From Welwitschia mirabilis (lineage: Eukaryota > Gnetophyta > Gnetopsida > Welwitschiales), in NCBI GenBank assembly GCA_051453625.1, contig JBOZIK010000001.1, positions 82,609,564 to 82,673,563 on the forward strand: a DNA stretch of 64,000 nt, in the 5' to 3' direction. Of the stretch, positions 23,364 to 32,547 are shown in pieces. Position 1 is the stretch's first letter, and the number at the start of each line of letters is the position of its first letter. A program made the position numbers and the translations under genes. The notes beneath the pieces are model-generated. The model worked only from the letters and a program-made list of their open reading frames with translations, did no database searches and was not told the DNA's origin.

Positions 23364-23463
23364 NNNNNNNNNNNNNNNNNNNNNNNNNNNNNNNNNNNNN
23401 NNNNNNNNNNNNNNNNNNNNNNNNNNNNNNNNNNNNNNNNNNNNNNNNNNNNNNNNNNNNNNN
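23364..23463. other. assembly gap, 100 N, probably with no missing sequence
   Basis: The left flank ends GAGATGAGATAGT and the right flank starts AAACTTGTAGTTATT. In the left LTR the same words are directly adjacent (AAGATAGTAAACTTTAGTT near 16243-16261). The placeholder therefore seems to separate sequence that is contiguous. Confidence 0.85.
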
Positions 23464-23786
23464 AAACTTGTAGTTATTATGTTTTAGTTTTATACAATAA
23501 AGCACTTCTTCTTTTTCTTGTGGATTTTAACTATTTGACAAATTTTGTTGATCTATCATTCTTCTAAAGATTTAGTATTTTGCTTTAATTAACTATAGTA
23601 ATCTACTCAGCGTGATGTAGACAATTGGCTATGCTATGTTATTGTTAAACATCAATGAATATTATATATTTCTTGAGTTTACTGGAATGTATAAGATAAG
23701 GTTTATCATTTACTCCTTGTTGAAAAGTCATTCTTTAAAAATATAAATATATATTTTCATATGTGTTCTTACATCCTTTTGAGTAA

Positions 23787-23862
23787 CTACATCAAGATAT
23801 GAATAGCTTATGGCTTTGAAGTACCTACATCAAGATATGAATAGCTTATGCTTGCTATAATC
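23787..23862 (+). repeat. 38-base tandem duplication in the 3' LTR
   Basis: CTACATCAAGATATGAATAG occurs at 23787 and again at 23825, with matching flanks. The left LTR has a single copy (near 16575). The duplication arose in the right LTR after integration, or was lost from the left. Confidence 0.85.
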
Positions 23863-24639
23863 TAGTAGTCAACATACAGTCTCAAGAACTCCACATTAAC
23901 AGGCGTTTCCATTAGCTGTTAAATCATATAACTAAATGCACCTTGGTGTAGTGGTTATGTTATTCACCTACTAACATTGAAGTCATAAGATCAACACTTA
24001 ACTAGACCACAATCCTAAAACTTATTTTATCCATATAAGTCATATTTTGCCTTTTTACCAACACTATGGTGTCAATCACCATCCACTTCTCTCCTTGCGT
24101 TTAACACAAAATTTGGGGAAATTGCTATACTAATAATAGGTAATCCAAATAGCTTATTAGAGGACAGAAATATTGTGAAAAAATCATAACGAAAAATCCT
24201 TCCTGTGATGCCTTAACGTTGAGCTCCTATGATTTATTTCCTGAAAGAAACGGGCATATTCCTATATCTCTCGCCAGCCATTTATCATCCATTGGTAAAC
24301 CCTGCAACTAACTTCGAGTGAAGTATGATGTAAGACATTTGTAATGTTTGCAATTTGTAGGCATGTGAAAAAGCAGGCTAGTTTTTGAATGATGCCTTTC
24401 ATCACAAATGCCTTGCTTGGCAGCTCCTACATCTGTATCACGCCTACTGTAAGATTGACCATTTAATTTCATAGATGCCCTGTTACCTTTTCATTCTTGC
24501 TTGCCATTTTGTTTGATAATTCACATAGCCAGAACAAGAAAATTCGCATACTGAAATTTAAAAAAACCAGTATCTCAATATACCCATTAAATTTTCAAGT
24601 GGTTTGTTTAGAATTGATCAAATGTTGACGCATCGCCTT

Positions 24640-25850
24640 TCCCTATGTCTTGCATCTCCTTCTCTGCCATGCACCTGGCTTCTCTGTGCACTCGCTTGTT
24701 CGTCCTGTCATGTGTCCAACTACACTCCTCCCTGCCTTTACTCTGCGTCAGCTCGCCCTCTCTCTGCGACTTCTCTGTTATTCGTGCGCCTCTGTGTTTG
24801 ACGTCTCTTCCACCCGTGCCCTCTGCCTCCTTCTCACACTGTCAACTACACCTATGCATCCTTCTTTTCCCCCCACCTGTGTCCTCTACTTCTCCCTCCA
24901 CGTTCTGGCCGTCATGCATGACCTTCCTTTTGTGTCACCAACGCCCCGTCTCCTACCCCGTGCCATCAGTGCACTCTCCGTTTGCAATCTTCCACATGTT
25001 TGTTTTTCCACCTGCGCTCTCCCTTCTTCTGTTTCTCCACCCTTTCATCACTACCCCTCCATCCTTCGCTCTTTGCATCTACACCGTCTTGCACATTGCA
25101 ACTCGCTGCGCACCTCACCGCTCTCCGTTCCCTTTCAACTTCGTCGGCTACATACCGTTACCCTTCTGTGAAGCTTCTCTATGCCGACTGTTTCTTCCTG
25201 TCATCTGCACCTATGCCGCAGACCTCCTCCTCACCATGTTGCGTTGCCTCTCAAACTGCACTCCCTCGTGTCCATGATCGTCACCCCCTCACCGTGTTTT
25301 CTCTGCCATCGCGTGCACGCTGGTCTGCACCACCTGGTACCCTTGTTGTCACACACTCTACCGGATGCTGATCTACTGGTCCTTCCACCTCTACACCTCT
25401 ATTTTACCTGCCTCTGCCGCGTCTGTTCGCACCTCCTGCATGCAACTGGGTAATCTTCTCTATGCGTTCTCCTCATGCCAGTGCCCTCAAGGTACACCAA
25501 ATGTGCTACTTATCATCTTCTTGCAATGCACCATTTAGTCGCCACCTGCTAATTACACCTTGCATCTGGTTGCCACAGTCGTTGCTACCCTGATCTGTGC
25601 CTATTTTGTTCCTATGCACTTTTCCACCTTGCGTTGCTATTTGCCCACGATGCTTCTTTTCTCTATCGACTGTACTTCCACTGATCTTTCTTCTATTGCA
25701 CACCTCATGTTCAACGCATTTTAGCTGTGTTATGCCAGCTCCCTACTCCCCCTGCTAATGTCTTCATAATCCATGCACCGCCTACCATTGCCTGCTAGCT
25801 CCTGCACATCTTCCTTGCCTGCGCATTCTTGCTAGCCCACTACACGTTTC
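24640..25850 (+). repeat. C-rich, CpG-containing pyrimidine segment of the 3' LTR
   Basis: A 1.2-kb stretch with far more C and CpG than the rest of the window, made of words such as CTCTGCCTCC, TGCGCCTCT and CACCTGC. It has overlapping open frames of up to 210 codons in several frames on one strand. These arise because pyrimidine-rich DNA lacks TAA and TAG, and the predicted proteins are low-complexity Ser/Leu/Cys-rich, so I do not call a gene. The matching left-LTR segment (17400-19270) is the same sequence after extensive C-to-T change. It could be a promoter-type CpG-rich LTR segment. Confidence 0.7.
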
Positions 25851-25943
25851 CATGGTCAGACACAAATAAATGAGCATAGTTTCTTCATTGTATTGGATTG
25901 ATGAGTTAGCACGACTGGTCATTTTGACTTGGTTAGAATACTT

Positions 25944-26111
25944 GGTGAGAGTTCTTAGTTTCAATCCCCGTTGATGATGTTTTATCAAACCCTGTTCACA
26001 CTTGAATTAATTATACAAATTTCTTGTATAGGTATAAATTAGCATGATAAACCCTATTCACACTTGAATTAAGTATACAAATTTCCTGTTTAGGTATAAA
26101 TTAGGATATTT
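25944..26111 (+). repeat. 168-base segment present only in the 3' LTR, with a 62-base tandem repeat
   Basis: Between GAATACTT and AAATAATATTAATC the right LTR has about 168 bases that are missing from the left LTR (near 19370-19380). Inside, AAACCCTGTTCACACTTG at 25987 recurs as AAACCCTATTCACACTTG at 26049. The breakpoints share short TACTT/TATTT words, so a deletion in the left LTR by slippage is as likely as an insertion here. Confidence 0.75.
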
Positions 26112-26217
26112 AAATAATATTAATCTAAGGTTTATTTTCCCACCTAGGACGATGATAAAGTTATTGCTTAGGTGTTTCTCTAATTAAAGAAACTTGGTTA
26201 AAATTTTTTACATAACA

Positions 26218-26222
26218 TGTAA
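26218..26222. repeat. right target-site duplication TGTAA
   Basis: TGTAA directly follows the ATAACA end of the right giant LTR and matches the five bases left of the element. Confidence 0.85.
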
Positions 26223-26514
26223 GCCACTAGCTGATCTTTCCTTTGTTTTTAGAAGCCAAGCATTCTTTTAGCAATTATTAAGTTTCTTGTCCAAGTTCTA
26301 TATCTTCTTGTAGTGACCTCATGGTAAAATTGAGGCTCATATTGAGGTCACTATTGCTCTATTACTTGTTCCTTACTTTTTGAGGCACTAGTAGACTATC
26401 TTCTAACCATTTTTTGAAAGATATATGGAAATCTAAATCATAAACAATTAAAATACAAGGAAATAACTAAAAATGAGCATTTGATTAAAAAATAACACCT
26501 ATTCTTATTTATTA
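26223..26514. other. unassigned flank with an 11-bp inverted repeat
   Basis: Ordinary AT-rich sequence. TAGTGACCTCA at 26311-26321 is the exact reverse complement of TGAGGTCACTA at 26343-26353, with a 21-base spacer that also contains TTGAGG. It may be a small hairpin; no terminator or regulatory role is claimed. Confidence 0.5.
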
Positions 26515-26975
26515 TGAAGATGTCTCCCAAATATAAGATGTCTTAGCAGTGACATCTAAGCAAATCATCCCTAAGAAATACTCTGAGAGGGATACCTATC
26601 AAGTAGAGGCTTGAAAATGAGATTTGGTGGCCCTTTTTGCAAATAAAAAAGTTCAAAACCCTAGGTTTTTAGTATGTTTTAATTTCTGTAATAGTATATA
26701 AAAGATGTCTACCTATTGAAAGATGTCTATAACATGAAAAGTAGACATCTACTCCATCAAAGATATCCACTATAAAAATAATTTTCAGTACATTTTCTAT
26801 GCTATCAAGATGTTTACCAATTCAAAGATGTCTCTTTTAAAAATATTAAAAAGTATGCCTAACATTTAAAGATGTTTGGAAATTCAAGATGTTTTCTTTA
26901 AAGAAGTCTATAAATCTAAAGTTATCTCTTTGATAAGCATCTACAAAATTAAAGATGTCTATCATGAAAAATTCA
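26515..26975 (-). repeat. array of AAAGATGTCTA / AGACATCTTT motifs
   Basis: More than ten copies or near copies of AAAGATGTCT occur in 460 bases, spaced 20 to 60 bases apart (for example near 26523, 26541, 26703, 26720, 26827 and 26952). On the reverse strand they read AGACATCTTT, the same word that makes up the array at 12385-12615. The array lies directly downstream of the pol remnant of the reverse copia element and is probably part of its 3' non-coding region or LTR. Confidence 0.65.
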
Positions 26976-27149
26976 AAAAATTTAAAAAAAAATCTATGAC
27001 TAATATTCTCCTAATAGTATGACTTCAACAAATAAAGTAACATGTAGAAAATTTTAACTTTTTCTAAATCTAACTATAATTGTAACTCATAAAACGATAT
27101 AAAGATTAGTTGAGATTGAAATCATGCTACGTAATAACTTATATGATTG

Positions 27150-27430
27150 GGTAAGGCCCAATCCCTAAGTTCCTTTATAAGTTTGTATAACTTTTAGTAC
27201 TTAGATATTTTGTAAATACATTAGTAAGTTGATCATCTATATAGATATATTACATTGATATATCTCTATTTTTATTGTATTACTAGATCTCAATATGCTT
27301 GGTTTTTGAGTGCTATATTTAGTTTTTTGAGATATCTATAGTAAGTCCACAAAATTCCTTTATATAAATTGAATTATAAATACCATAATACCACCTATTA
27401 TGTTGCTAATAGAGTGAACTCTTCAATTCA
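27150..27430 (-). pseudogene. copia RNase H C-terminal remnant
   Basis: Reverse-strand text includes TKHIEI followed by degraded sequence and then YIDDQLTNVFTKYLSTKSYT, which matches the C-terminal TKHIDIRxH and DQLADIFTKxL motifs of copia RNase H. Several stops occur. The adjacent text is integrase, not reverse transcriptase, so about 1 kb of pol was deleted. Confidence 0.82.
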
Positions 27431-27539
27431 ATTATGTTTGATGCATTTTCTTTGTCTATTTCTTCTTCTTTTTTCTATTCATTGTCTTATTGACCTTAAA
27501 GATGGCTAGATAGTTGATCAATTTGCATATGAATATAAT

Positions 27540-27835
27540 CATTTTATACATCTATAGAAGTTGAACTAGTATCATTTACTTTAACATTTGTGGTATTCTC
27601 AACTACACCGATTCTGTTTTTATATGTCCTATATGATTTTCTAACCATAAAATATCCTAGAAAAATGCCTTCATCAACTTTTGAATCAAAATTTTTGAAC
27701 TTATCCTTTTCATTCAAAATAAAATACTTTTATCCAAAGATGTAAAAGTAACTTATGAAAGGTTGTTTACCAGACTATAACTCTTATGAAGTATTAGAAG
27801 TAAACCATCTTCAATTCAGATGCTTTTTCTATCTA
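27540..27835 (-). pseudogene. copia integrase C-terminal remnant
   Basis: The reverse-strand text FDSKVDEGIFLGYFMVRKSY followed by RTYKNRIGVVENTTNVKVND is the well-known region after the integrase core in plant copia elements (FDxKxDEGIFLGY). This segment reads with few interruptions, unlike the core. It is separated from the core by the plastid tRNA patch and the 10-base gap. Confidence 0.88.
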
Positions 27836-27850
27836 TGATTGTCCCCGGCA

Positions 27851-27884
27851 TGGGCTATCCTGGACTTGAACCAGAGACCTCACC
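27851..27884 (-). tRNA. fragment of plastid-type trnI-GAU exon 2 (non-functional)
   Basis: On the reverse strand the sequence GAGGTCTCTGGTTCAAGTCC and the following AGGATAGCCCA match the 3' exon of plastid trnI-GAU, which contains the T arm and acceptor 3' side. The only clear differences in this stretch are a few substitutions, such as AGGATAGCCC for AGGATGGCCC. The 5' exon and intron are absent, so this is a transferred fragment and not a working tRNA gene. Confidence 0.75.
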
Positions 27885-27913
27885 TGCACGGGTTCAATCC
27901 CTGTCGTTCGCTC
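27885..27913 (+). tRNA. fragment of plastid-type trnH-GUG, 3' part (non-functional)
   Basis: TGCACGGGTTCAATCCCTGT followed by CGTTCGCTC matches the T arm and acceptor strand of plastid trnH-GUG (CGCGGGTTCAATTCCCGTCG, then TTCGCC), with a few transitions. The 5' half with the anticodon is missing. It abuts the trnI fragment directly in opposite orientation, so the two organelle pieces were ligated before or during insertion. Confidence 0.75.
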
Positions 27914-28085
27914 GGGCCAGAATCAAAGATTGACTTTCTCAAATGAACAGAACAAAATTNNNNNNNNNNGGGCCTGGTCACTGCAACCTCCTACAAGTGA
28001 AAGTGAAAAAGTAAAAACTACCATTAGAGCAGCCCAAGCGATATCAACTTCTCATTAAAGCAGCTTCAGCAAATTTAAAACAACA
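27914..28085. other. unassigned insert sequence with a 10-N gap
   Basis: This sequence sits between the tRNA patch and the copia integrase core and does not match copia text. It contains ten N at 27960-27969. The flanking words (TCACTGCAACCTCCTACAAG) are richer in C than the surroundings and could be further organelle-derived or other inserted DNA. I could not identify them. Confidence 0.4.
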
Positions 28086-28089
28086 CTAG

Positions 28090-29038
28090 AATTTGGTTTG
28101 AAATGCAGTAAGATGTATTGTTCACTTCTACCCAAAAGTGATAAGGTACCTATTTAGCATGCATCATAGTTCTAGCCATTTTATTAAGTATACTATTCTT
28201 TTTTCCTACTACTCCATTTTGTTGGAGGGTCGTTGATGTAGAGAATTAGTGCAGGATGCCAAATTGTTCACATAAATATCTAAACCTTACATGTTTGAAT
28301 TTTATACTATTATCACTTCTTATTATTTTAATCCTATATCCTTCTTTATTGTGTAGCATAATGTACAAGTTAAAGAAATCATTGAATGCTTATCCTTGTA
28401 TGTAAGGAAGGGTGCTCATGTAAAGTGAGAATAATCATCCACAATAGTTAAATAATATCTTTTCTTACCAAGACTTTTATAGATTGAGAACCAATAATAT
28501 CAAGGTGTGAGAGATCTAAAGGACATTAAGTTGAGATAGTATTTTTCTAACCAAATATTTCCCTTGTCTGCTTCCCTTTCTAAGATGCTTTACAAACTTA
28601 ATTGTCAATGCTTTTTAACTTGGTGATTTTCCTTATCATATCTTTTACAAATAAAATTTTAAGGAAATCCTTATTAACATGTCCAAGAGTTTTCTTCCAT
28701 AGCTTCATTTCATCTATTGAGCTTAATAAACACTTTGTTTTCTTATTAAAAATATCTTGTAAAGTGACAATATATACATAGAATTTCTAATATTGACAAA
28801 TATAACTTTCATTGAATTTTTTTCTTCTAATGATACAATCAATTTTCATAAAGATAACATGAAAATTTGCATTACATAGTTGACTAATACTTAAAAGATT
28901 AAGTTAAAAATCTTTTACAAAAAATGCCTCCTTTACCTTTAGTAGATTGCAACCTCCAATAGTACCAATACCTTTAATAGTTACTTTTGTATTATCTCTA
29001 AAGATTACCACTCCATGATATTATTCTATCAAGATGAT
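28090..29038 (-). pseudogene. copia protease end, GAG-pre-integrase and integrase core remnant
   Basis: On the reverse strand the text begins VVIFRDNTKVTIKGIGTIGG, then LLSISQLCNANFHVIFMK, which follow the protease active site in copia Pol. A pre-integrase segment follows with ELW-type text degraded to KLWKKTLGHVNKDFLK, and then KGKQTREIF. The integrase core is represented by LSHLDIIGSQ near 28495-28530 and by ERKNSILNKMARTM near 28165-28210 (the NGVVERKNRTL-type motif). WVEVNNTSYC near 28110 corresponds to the segment after the catalytic Glu. Stops and frameshifts are frequent. Confidence 0.85.
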
Positions 29039-30279
29039 TATTGCAGTGCATATTTTTGCAATCCTTTATGTTTTATAGAATCTTATTAATCACAAATATA
29101 TATTTTTTAAAATATGATATACTAATTTGAGTGGAAGTAATCTAAATGTCATAAAACCATTAAAGATGTGTAAGAGAATAAGGAGACTTAATTTTCAGAG
29201 AAAGTGTTGTATTCTAAACTTAAGAATAATGCAAGAAAGTAAACATGTAATGCAAGCAAATGCATTTAACCTAAATGAATACCTATCTAATTATCAAATC
29301 GGCTTGTCAATAAGATTAGCCTTATATAACCCAAATTAGTAAGGGAGGTTGTTATTAACGAAGACCCATTTAGGCTATGAAGTAAGTCAAATGAAGTGTA
29401 ATGCAAAATGCTTTTGAACTACTATCATCAATCTCAATGAATATTGCCCTTAAGAACTAAATCATTAATAAGACTATCACTGAATCAAGAATAACATAAA
29501 CCGTAAGGGATATAAATAGTATTAATGAACAAAAAAAACAAAGTTTGTATTCATAATCAAACCAACATTTGGGTTACAAGACAATCACATCTTAATGGAG
29601 GATGCACAACCTAATACCAAGGAAGAGCCCTTATACAATCCTTAAGATGGATCTTCAATCCTTTATTCTCCTATCATGAGAATTTACAATGAATCAAAGA
29701 TGATAGAAGGATTGAATGAGGGGTTTATTTATATAGTAAAGAAGGCATAATTGTCACTCAAAATGCACTAAAAAACATGCTCAAATAAGAGAAAGAAACA
29801 AATAAAATGGATTAAAGTTAGTTAATAATTTTAGATGTTGTCCTATTTGTAGTAGGAATGACCTAGGGGATGAGGATACATGAGTCATCATTTGTCATCC
29901 TACATGCTATATAGATGACCATGAAGATAACACCTTTTTAGAAAAGAGGACTTTAATAGCTCTAGCTCTAGTTTACTCAGCATTCCCATGTGGCTTATAC
30001 AATGTTGTCATCCTACTTGTCATGGGGAGATAAAGGGGATGACAATTCTCGTTATCTTTCCAACTCAATAGAAGCTAGCCTTTAGTATTATTGATCCTCC
30101 TCTAAAGTACTAACCATTAGAATGTGCTTGAAATGCCTCTAGAAATGTCAAGAAATGCATATTTCAGTGATCATTTATCAACTCTTCATAATCATCAGAA
30201 TTGCATCTAAACCTACAAAAATGTCCTTCAAAATAGATTACAATACTTTATCAAATATATATAATTTGGTAGTGCATCA
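29039..30279 (-). repeat. Ath-A: Athila 3' LTR
   Basis: On the forward strand the LTR starts TATTGCAGTGCATATTTTT and ends GTGCATCA; on its own strand it runs TGATGCAC to CAATA. Homologous LTR ends occur at 46730 (TGTTGTAATGCATATTTTT) and 33340 (GTGCATCA). A polypurine tract lies at its right side, so this is the 3' LTR of a reverse element. It interrupts the copia remnant. An exact 9-bp inverted repeat TTGTCATCC / GGATGACAA (30005-30045) lies inside. Confidence 0.85.
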
Positions 30280-30294
30280 TAGACCTTCACTTAG
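30280..30294 (-). promoter_or_regulatory. Ath-A polypurine tract
   Basis: Reverse-strand sequence CTAAGTGAAGGTCTA immediately precedes the LTR start TGATGCAC. The same position in Ath-B reads AAGTGGGGATCCA, confirming a plus-strand priming site. Confidence 0.75.
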
Positions 30295-31974
30295 TCTTTA
30301 TCAGTTCTTGACAAAACCAAATGAACAACTACAGTTATATGCTAAATTATCTTAGAAAAATTAATTTGGAAATTATAAAATAGGCTCATAAATAATCTCA
30401 AAAATATCACATAGTAAAAATATAATGTAAATCATAATGTGTACAGAGTGGAAATTAAAAAAATTATATCTCTTAAAATCTCTAAAATAACCTATAAAGA
30501 TTATGAAAATGAATTCTAAAAATAAGTCTTACACTACTCAAAGAAAATAAATATGTCCCTTATTGGCTAATGAAGCCAAGAAATTAGACAAAAATCAGTA
30601 TGTCTAAATGAGAAGATGAATGATGGGTGTTTTTGAATTTTAATAGTTAAGAAATTAAGTGCAAAGTTAAATGTAGAAATATCAGATTTGAAAAACAGAT
30701 ATAGGGAATATTATGACAAACATAAAAAGGGTAGGTAATAAAATTGTACTACTTGGAATGAAGTAGATTCATGAATGTCTAATAAGTGTGCCTTCAAAAA
30801 AATTATTAATAATAGTGTTTAGAACTCCAAAATACTAAAAGTGAACATCACAAAATTTGTAAGCAAACTTATCTAAGCAAAAAATTAACTTTTTGTTGAA
30901 AACTAGACAATAAAACTATTAAATGTTAAGGTTTTAACATGATAAGAAAATATAGAAATAACTTTAAAATAACTAACTAAACAATGAAAGAAAGCAAAAA
31001 GATTGAACATAAGGAACATAAAGAAGATAGCTACTTTCCCTAACATTTAGCCTAGTAGACTCCTCTGAAAGAAATCATAATATCACTTAATTTAAATTGC
31101 ATGACTAAATGTGTAAAAATTCCATTTGATAAGGTAGTGGTTATGATGATGCTAAAGATTAACTGTTCTAAACAGTGAATGATAAGATCAAAGAGTTGCT
31201 AAAAAATGAACTTACCTAGTTAGATTTCAAAACAAACACTTGAATCCTCAAAAATAAAACTATCATATGGAAACACTAAGAGTTTAAGAAATAAGCAATA
31301 TCTTTAATGATACTAAGAATACCACTACTTCTATAGCCTTAAAGTTTTTTATTATTTTATTATCCATGATGAGGGAAGTATAGCCACAGTCAAAGAAGTA
31401 AAAATCTCTAAACCATGGCCAACTGACCTCCTAGTGGAGTTCCACAACTACTATATTACATTACCAAAGGCCCTTCTTAGGAAAATTTACCTCATTATAC
31501 TTACGATAGGACATCATGGTCTTATTTTGCTCTTTTCTTCTTTCTCTTTTTCATTCTTACTCTTTTTCTCTATGAACAAAAGATGAATTTCACATGATTA
31601 AGCACTCCAAAGGATGAAGATGAAGTAATAAGATAAAAGATAGAAAAGAACACCTTTAGACAATCTAAGACCTTTCATTATTGAGAAAAAAATCAAAAAT
31701 AAAGAATCTTCTTTCAAAAAAAAGTTCATAGACATGTAAATGTCTTAAGATTAGCTGAATCCAATCTTATCACTATAAAATGCCTAAGTACAAAGACTAG
31801 TTATGAAAATAAAGTAAATGTATTAGTTATGTTTGAAAGAAAATGAAGTAACATCATAATGACCTCCAAAGAAGTTATCTAAGATAAAATTTAGACAAGG
31901 ATATGGAATAAGTTCTCCTTGTCAAGGGGAACCTCCAAGGCTAGTGCTTCTATCATGTTTATTTTAGAAGGTTT
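30295..31974 (-). other. Ath-A 3' non-coding region
   Basis: About 1.7 kb between the polypurine tract and integrase. It aligns in order with the corresponding regions of Ath-B (34128-35400), Ath-C (38021-39460) and Ath-E (57850-59980). Shared landmarks are GCATGGCCAACTGACCTCC near 31420, GGACATCATGGTCTTATTT near 31508 and a pyrimidine tract near 31527-31575. No protein is evident. Confidence 0.75.
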
Positions 31975-32292
31975 CTCGTATATTTTTAACCTTATCCATT
32001 AACTTTCTAAATTTCTTTCATGATTAAGTTAAAAATATCAATAGATCCATTATCATGTACTTTATTAATTAGATAAGGACCTAATCATTTTAAGGTCAAC
32101 TTGTTGTGTAGAAGGTGAACTCTAATGTTGTATAACAAGACTAGTTGACCAAGTCGAAAGTTCTTATTGATCAACTTTTTATCATGTCCAAACTTGTTTT
32201 AGGCTTTGTAAATAAGTTGACAATGAATAGATTGAGTTAACTTTTAATCTAAATAATCTAATTGAGCTAAGCAGGTTTTAATATTTTCAACT
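31975..32292 (-). pseudogene. Ath-A integrase C-terminal remnant
   Basis: Reverse-strand text KLINKNFRLGQLVLLYNIRV, then LHNKLTLKWLGPYLINKV and NGSIDIFNL, matches the C-terminal domain of Athila integrase (FxxGDxVLLYNSRL ... GKLRSRWxGPF). The upstream core is missing: sequence of another origin begins near 32293. The order and orientation agree with Ath-A being a reverse element truncated on its 5' side. Confidence 0.85.
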
Positions 32293-32547
32293 AAATAAGT
32301 TAACAATGAATAATGTACTTACATGAATTTTGTTAAACAAAATTATGAATGATTAAGTTATTTTATCTTCCTTGATAAAAGTTATTTGAAAAGTAAATTT
32401 ATAATTATTATTTATAGGCTATTTAATTATGATACATTACTTGGATTATAACACATAGTGAAGGCACAGGTTATTTATGCTTTACCATGAAAATAATTCT
32501 ATGTGTATTCCCAACTTGTATGGGTAAGAAGAAGTCAAGTGTTCTAG
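32293..32547. other. unassigned segment between Ath-A and Ath-B
   Basis: A 255-base AT-rich piece with no match to the Athila regions on either side, except GGATTATAACACATAGT near 32441, which resembles an LTR/polypurine junction. It may be a diverged part of the Ath-B LTR or a small remnant of another insertion. Confidence 0.4.

Larger units (their letters stand above)
14788..26217 (+). mobile_element. complete non-autonomous LTR retrotransposon with giant LTRs (LARD-like)
   Basis: Two long direct repeats, 14788-19482 and 21906-26217, flank about 2.4 kb. The left copy starts TGTCAC and ends GTTACA; the right copy starts TGTCC and ends ATAACA. A tRNA-Met-type primer site follows the left copy, and TGTAA flanks both ends. 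No gag or pol text was found inside. LTRs over 4 kb with a non-coding internal region match the LARD class, which is mobilised by proteins from another element. The ends and primer site suggest a Ty3/gypsy (Del/Tekay-like) source, but this is inference. The LTRs differ by many transitions and by indels, so the insertion is old. Confidence 0.88.
21906..26217 (+). repeat. 3' LTR of the LARD-like element
   Basis: About 4.3 kb including 100 artificial N at 23364-23463. It pairs along its length with the left LTR, but it lacks the nested TRIM-like element and has extra sequence at 25944-26111 and a small tandem duplication near 23787. Its C-rich segment is much better preserved than in the left LTR. 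It ends ATAACA followed by the TGTAA target duplication. Confidence 0.88.
27140..29038 (-). mobile_element. reverse Ty1/copia pol remnant
   Basis: Copia pol in reverse order along the window: protease end and GAG-pre-integrase (about 28590-29038), integrase core (28090-28590), integrase C-terminal text (27540-27835), and RNase H C-terminus (27150-27430). Almost all reverse transcriptase is missing between the last two, so an internal deletion has occurred. A chimaeric plastid tRNA patch and a 10-base N run separate the two integrase parts. The right end is cut by the LTR of Ath-A at 29039. Confidence 0.85.

Noticed and set aside
24645-25453. Overlapping open frames of 90 to 210 codons in the C-rich part of the 3' LTR
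   Set aside because: Pyrimidine-rich DNA lacks TAA and TAG, so long frames arise in several registers at once. The products are low-complexity Ser/Leu/Cys/Pro-rich, and the left LTR homologue is broken.
26515-26975. CRISPR-like array
   Set aside because: The repeated word is only about 10 bases, degenerate and irregularly spaced, and the genome is a plant nuclear genome.
27851-27913. A functional tRNA gene
   Set aside because: Only 3' fragments of two different plastid-type tRNAs are present, in opposite orientations and without anticodon arms.
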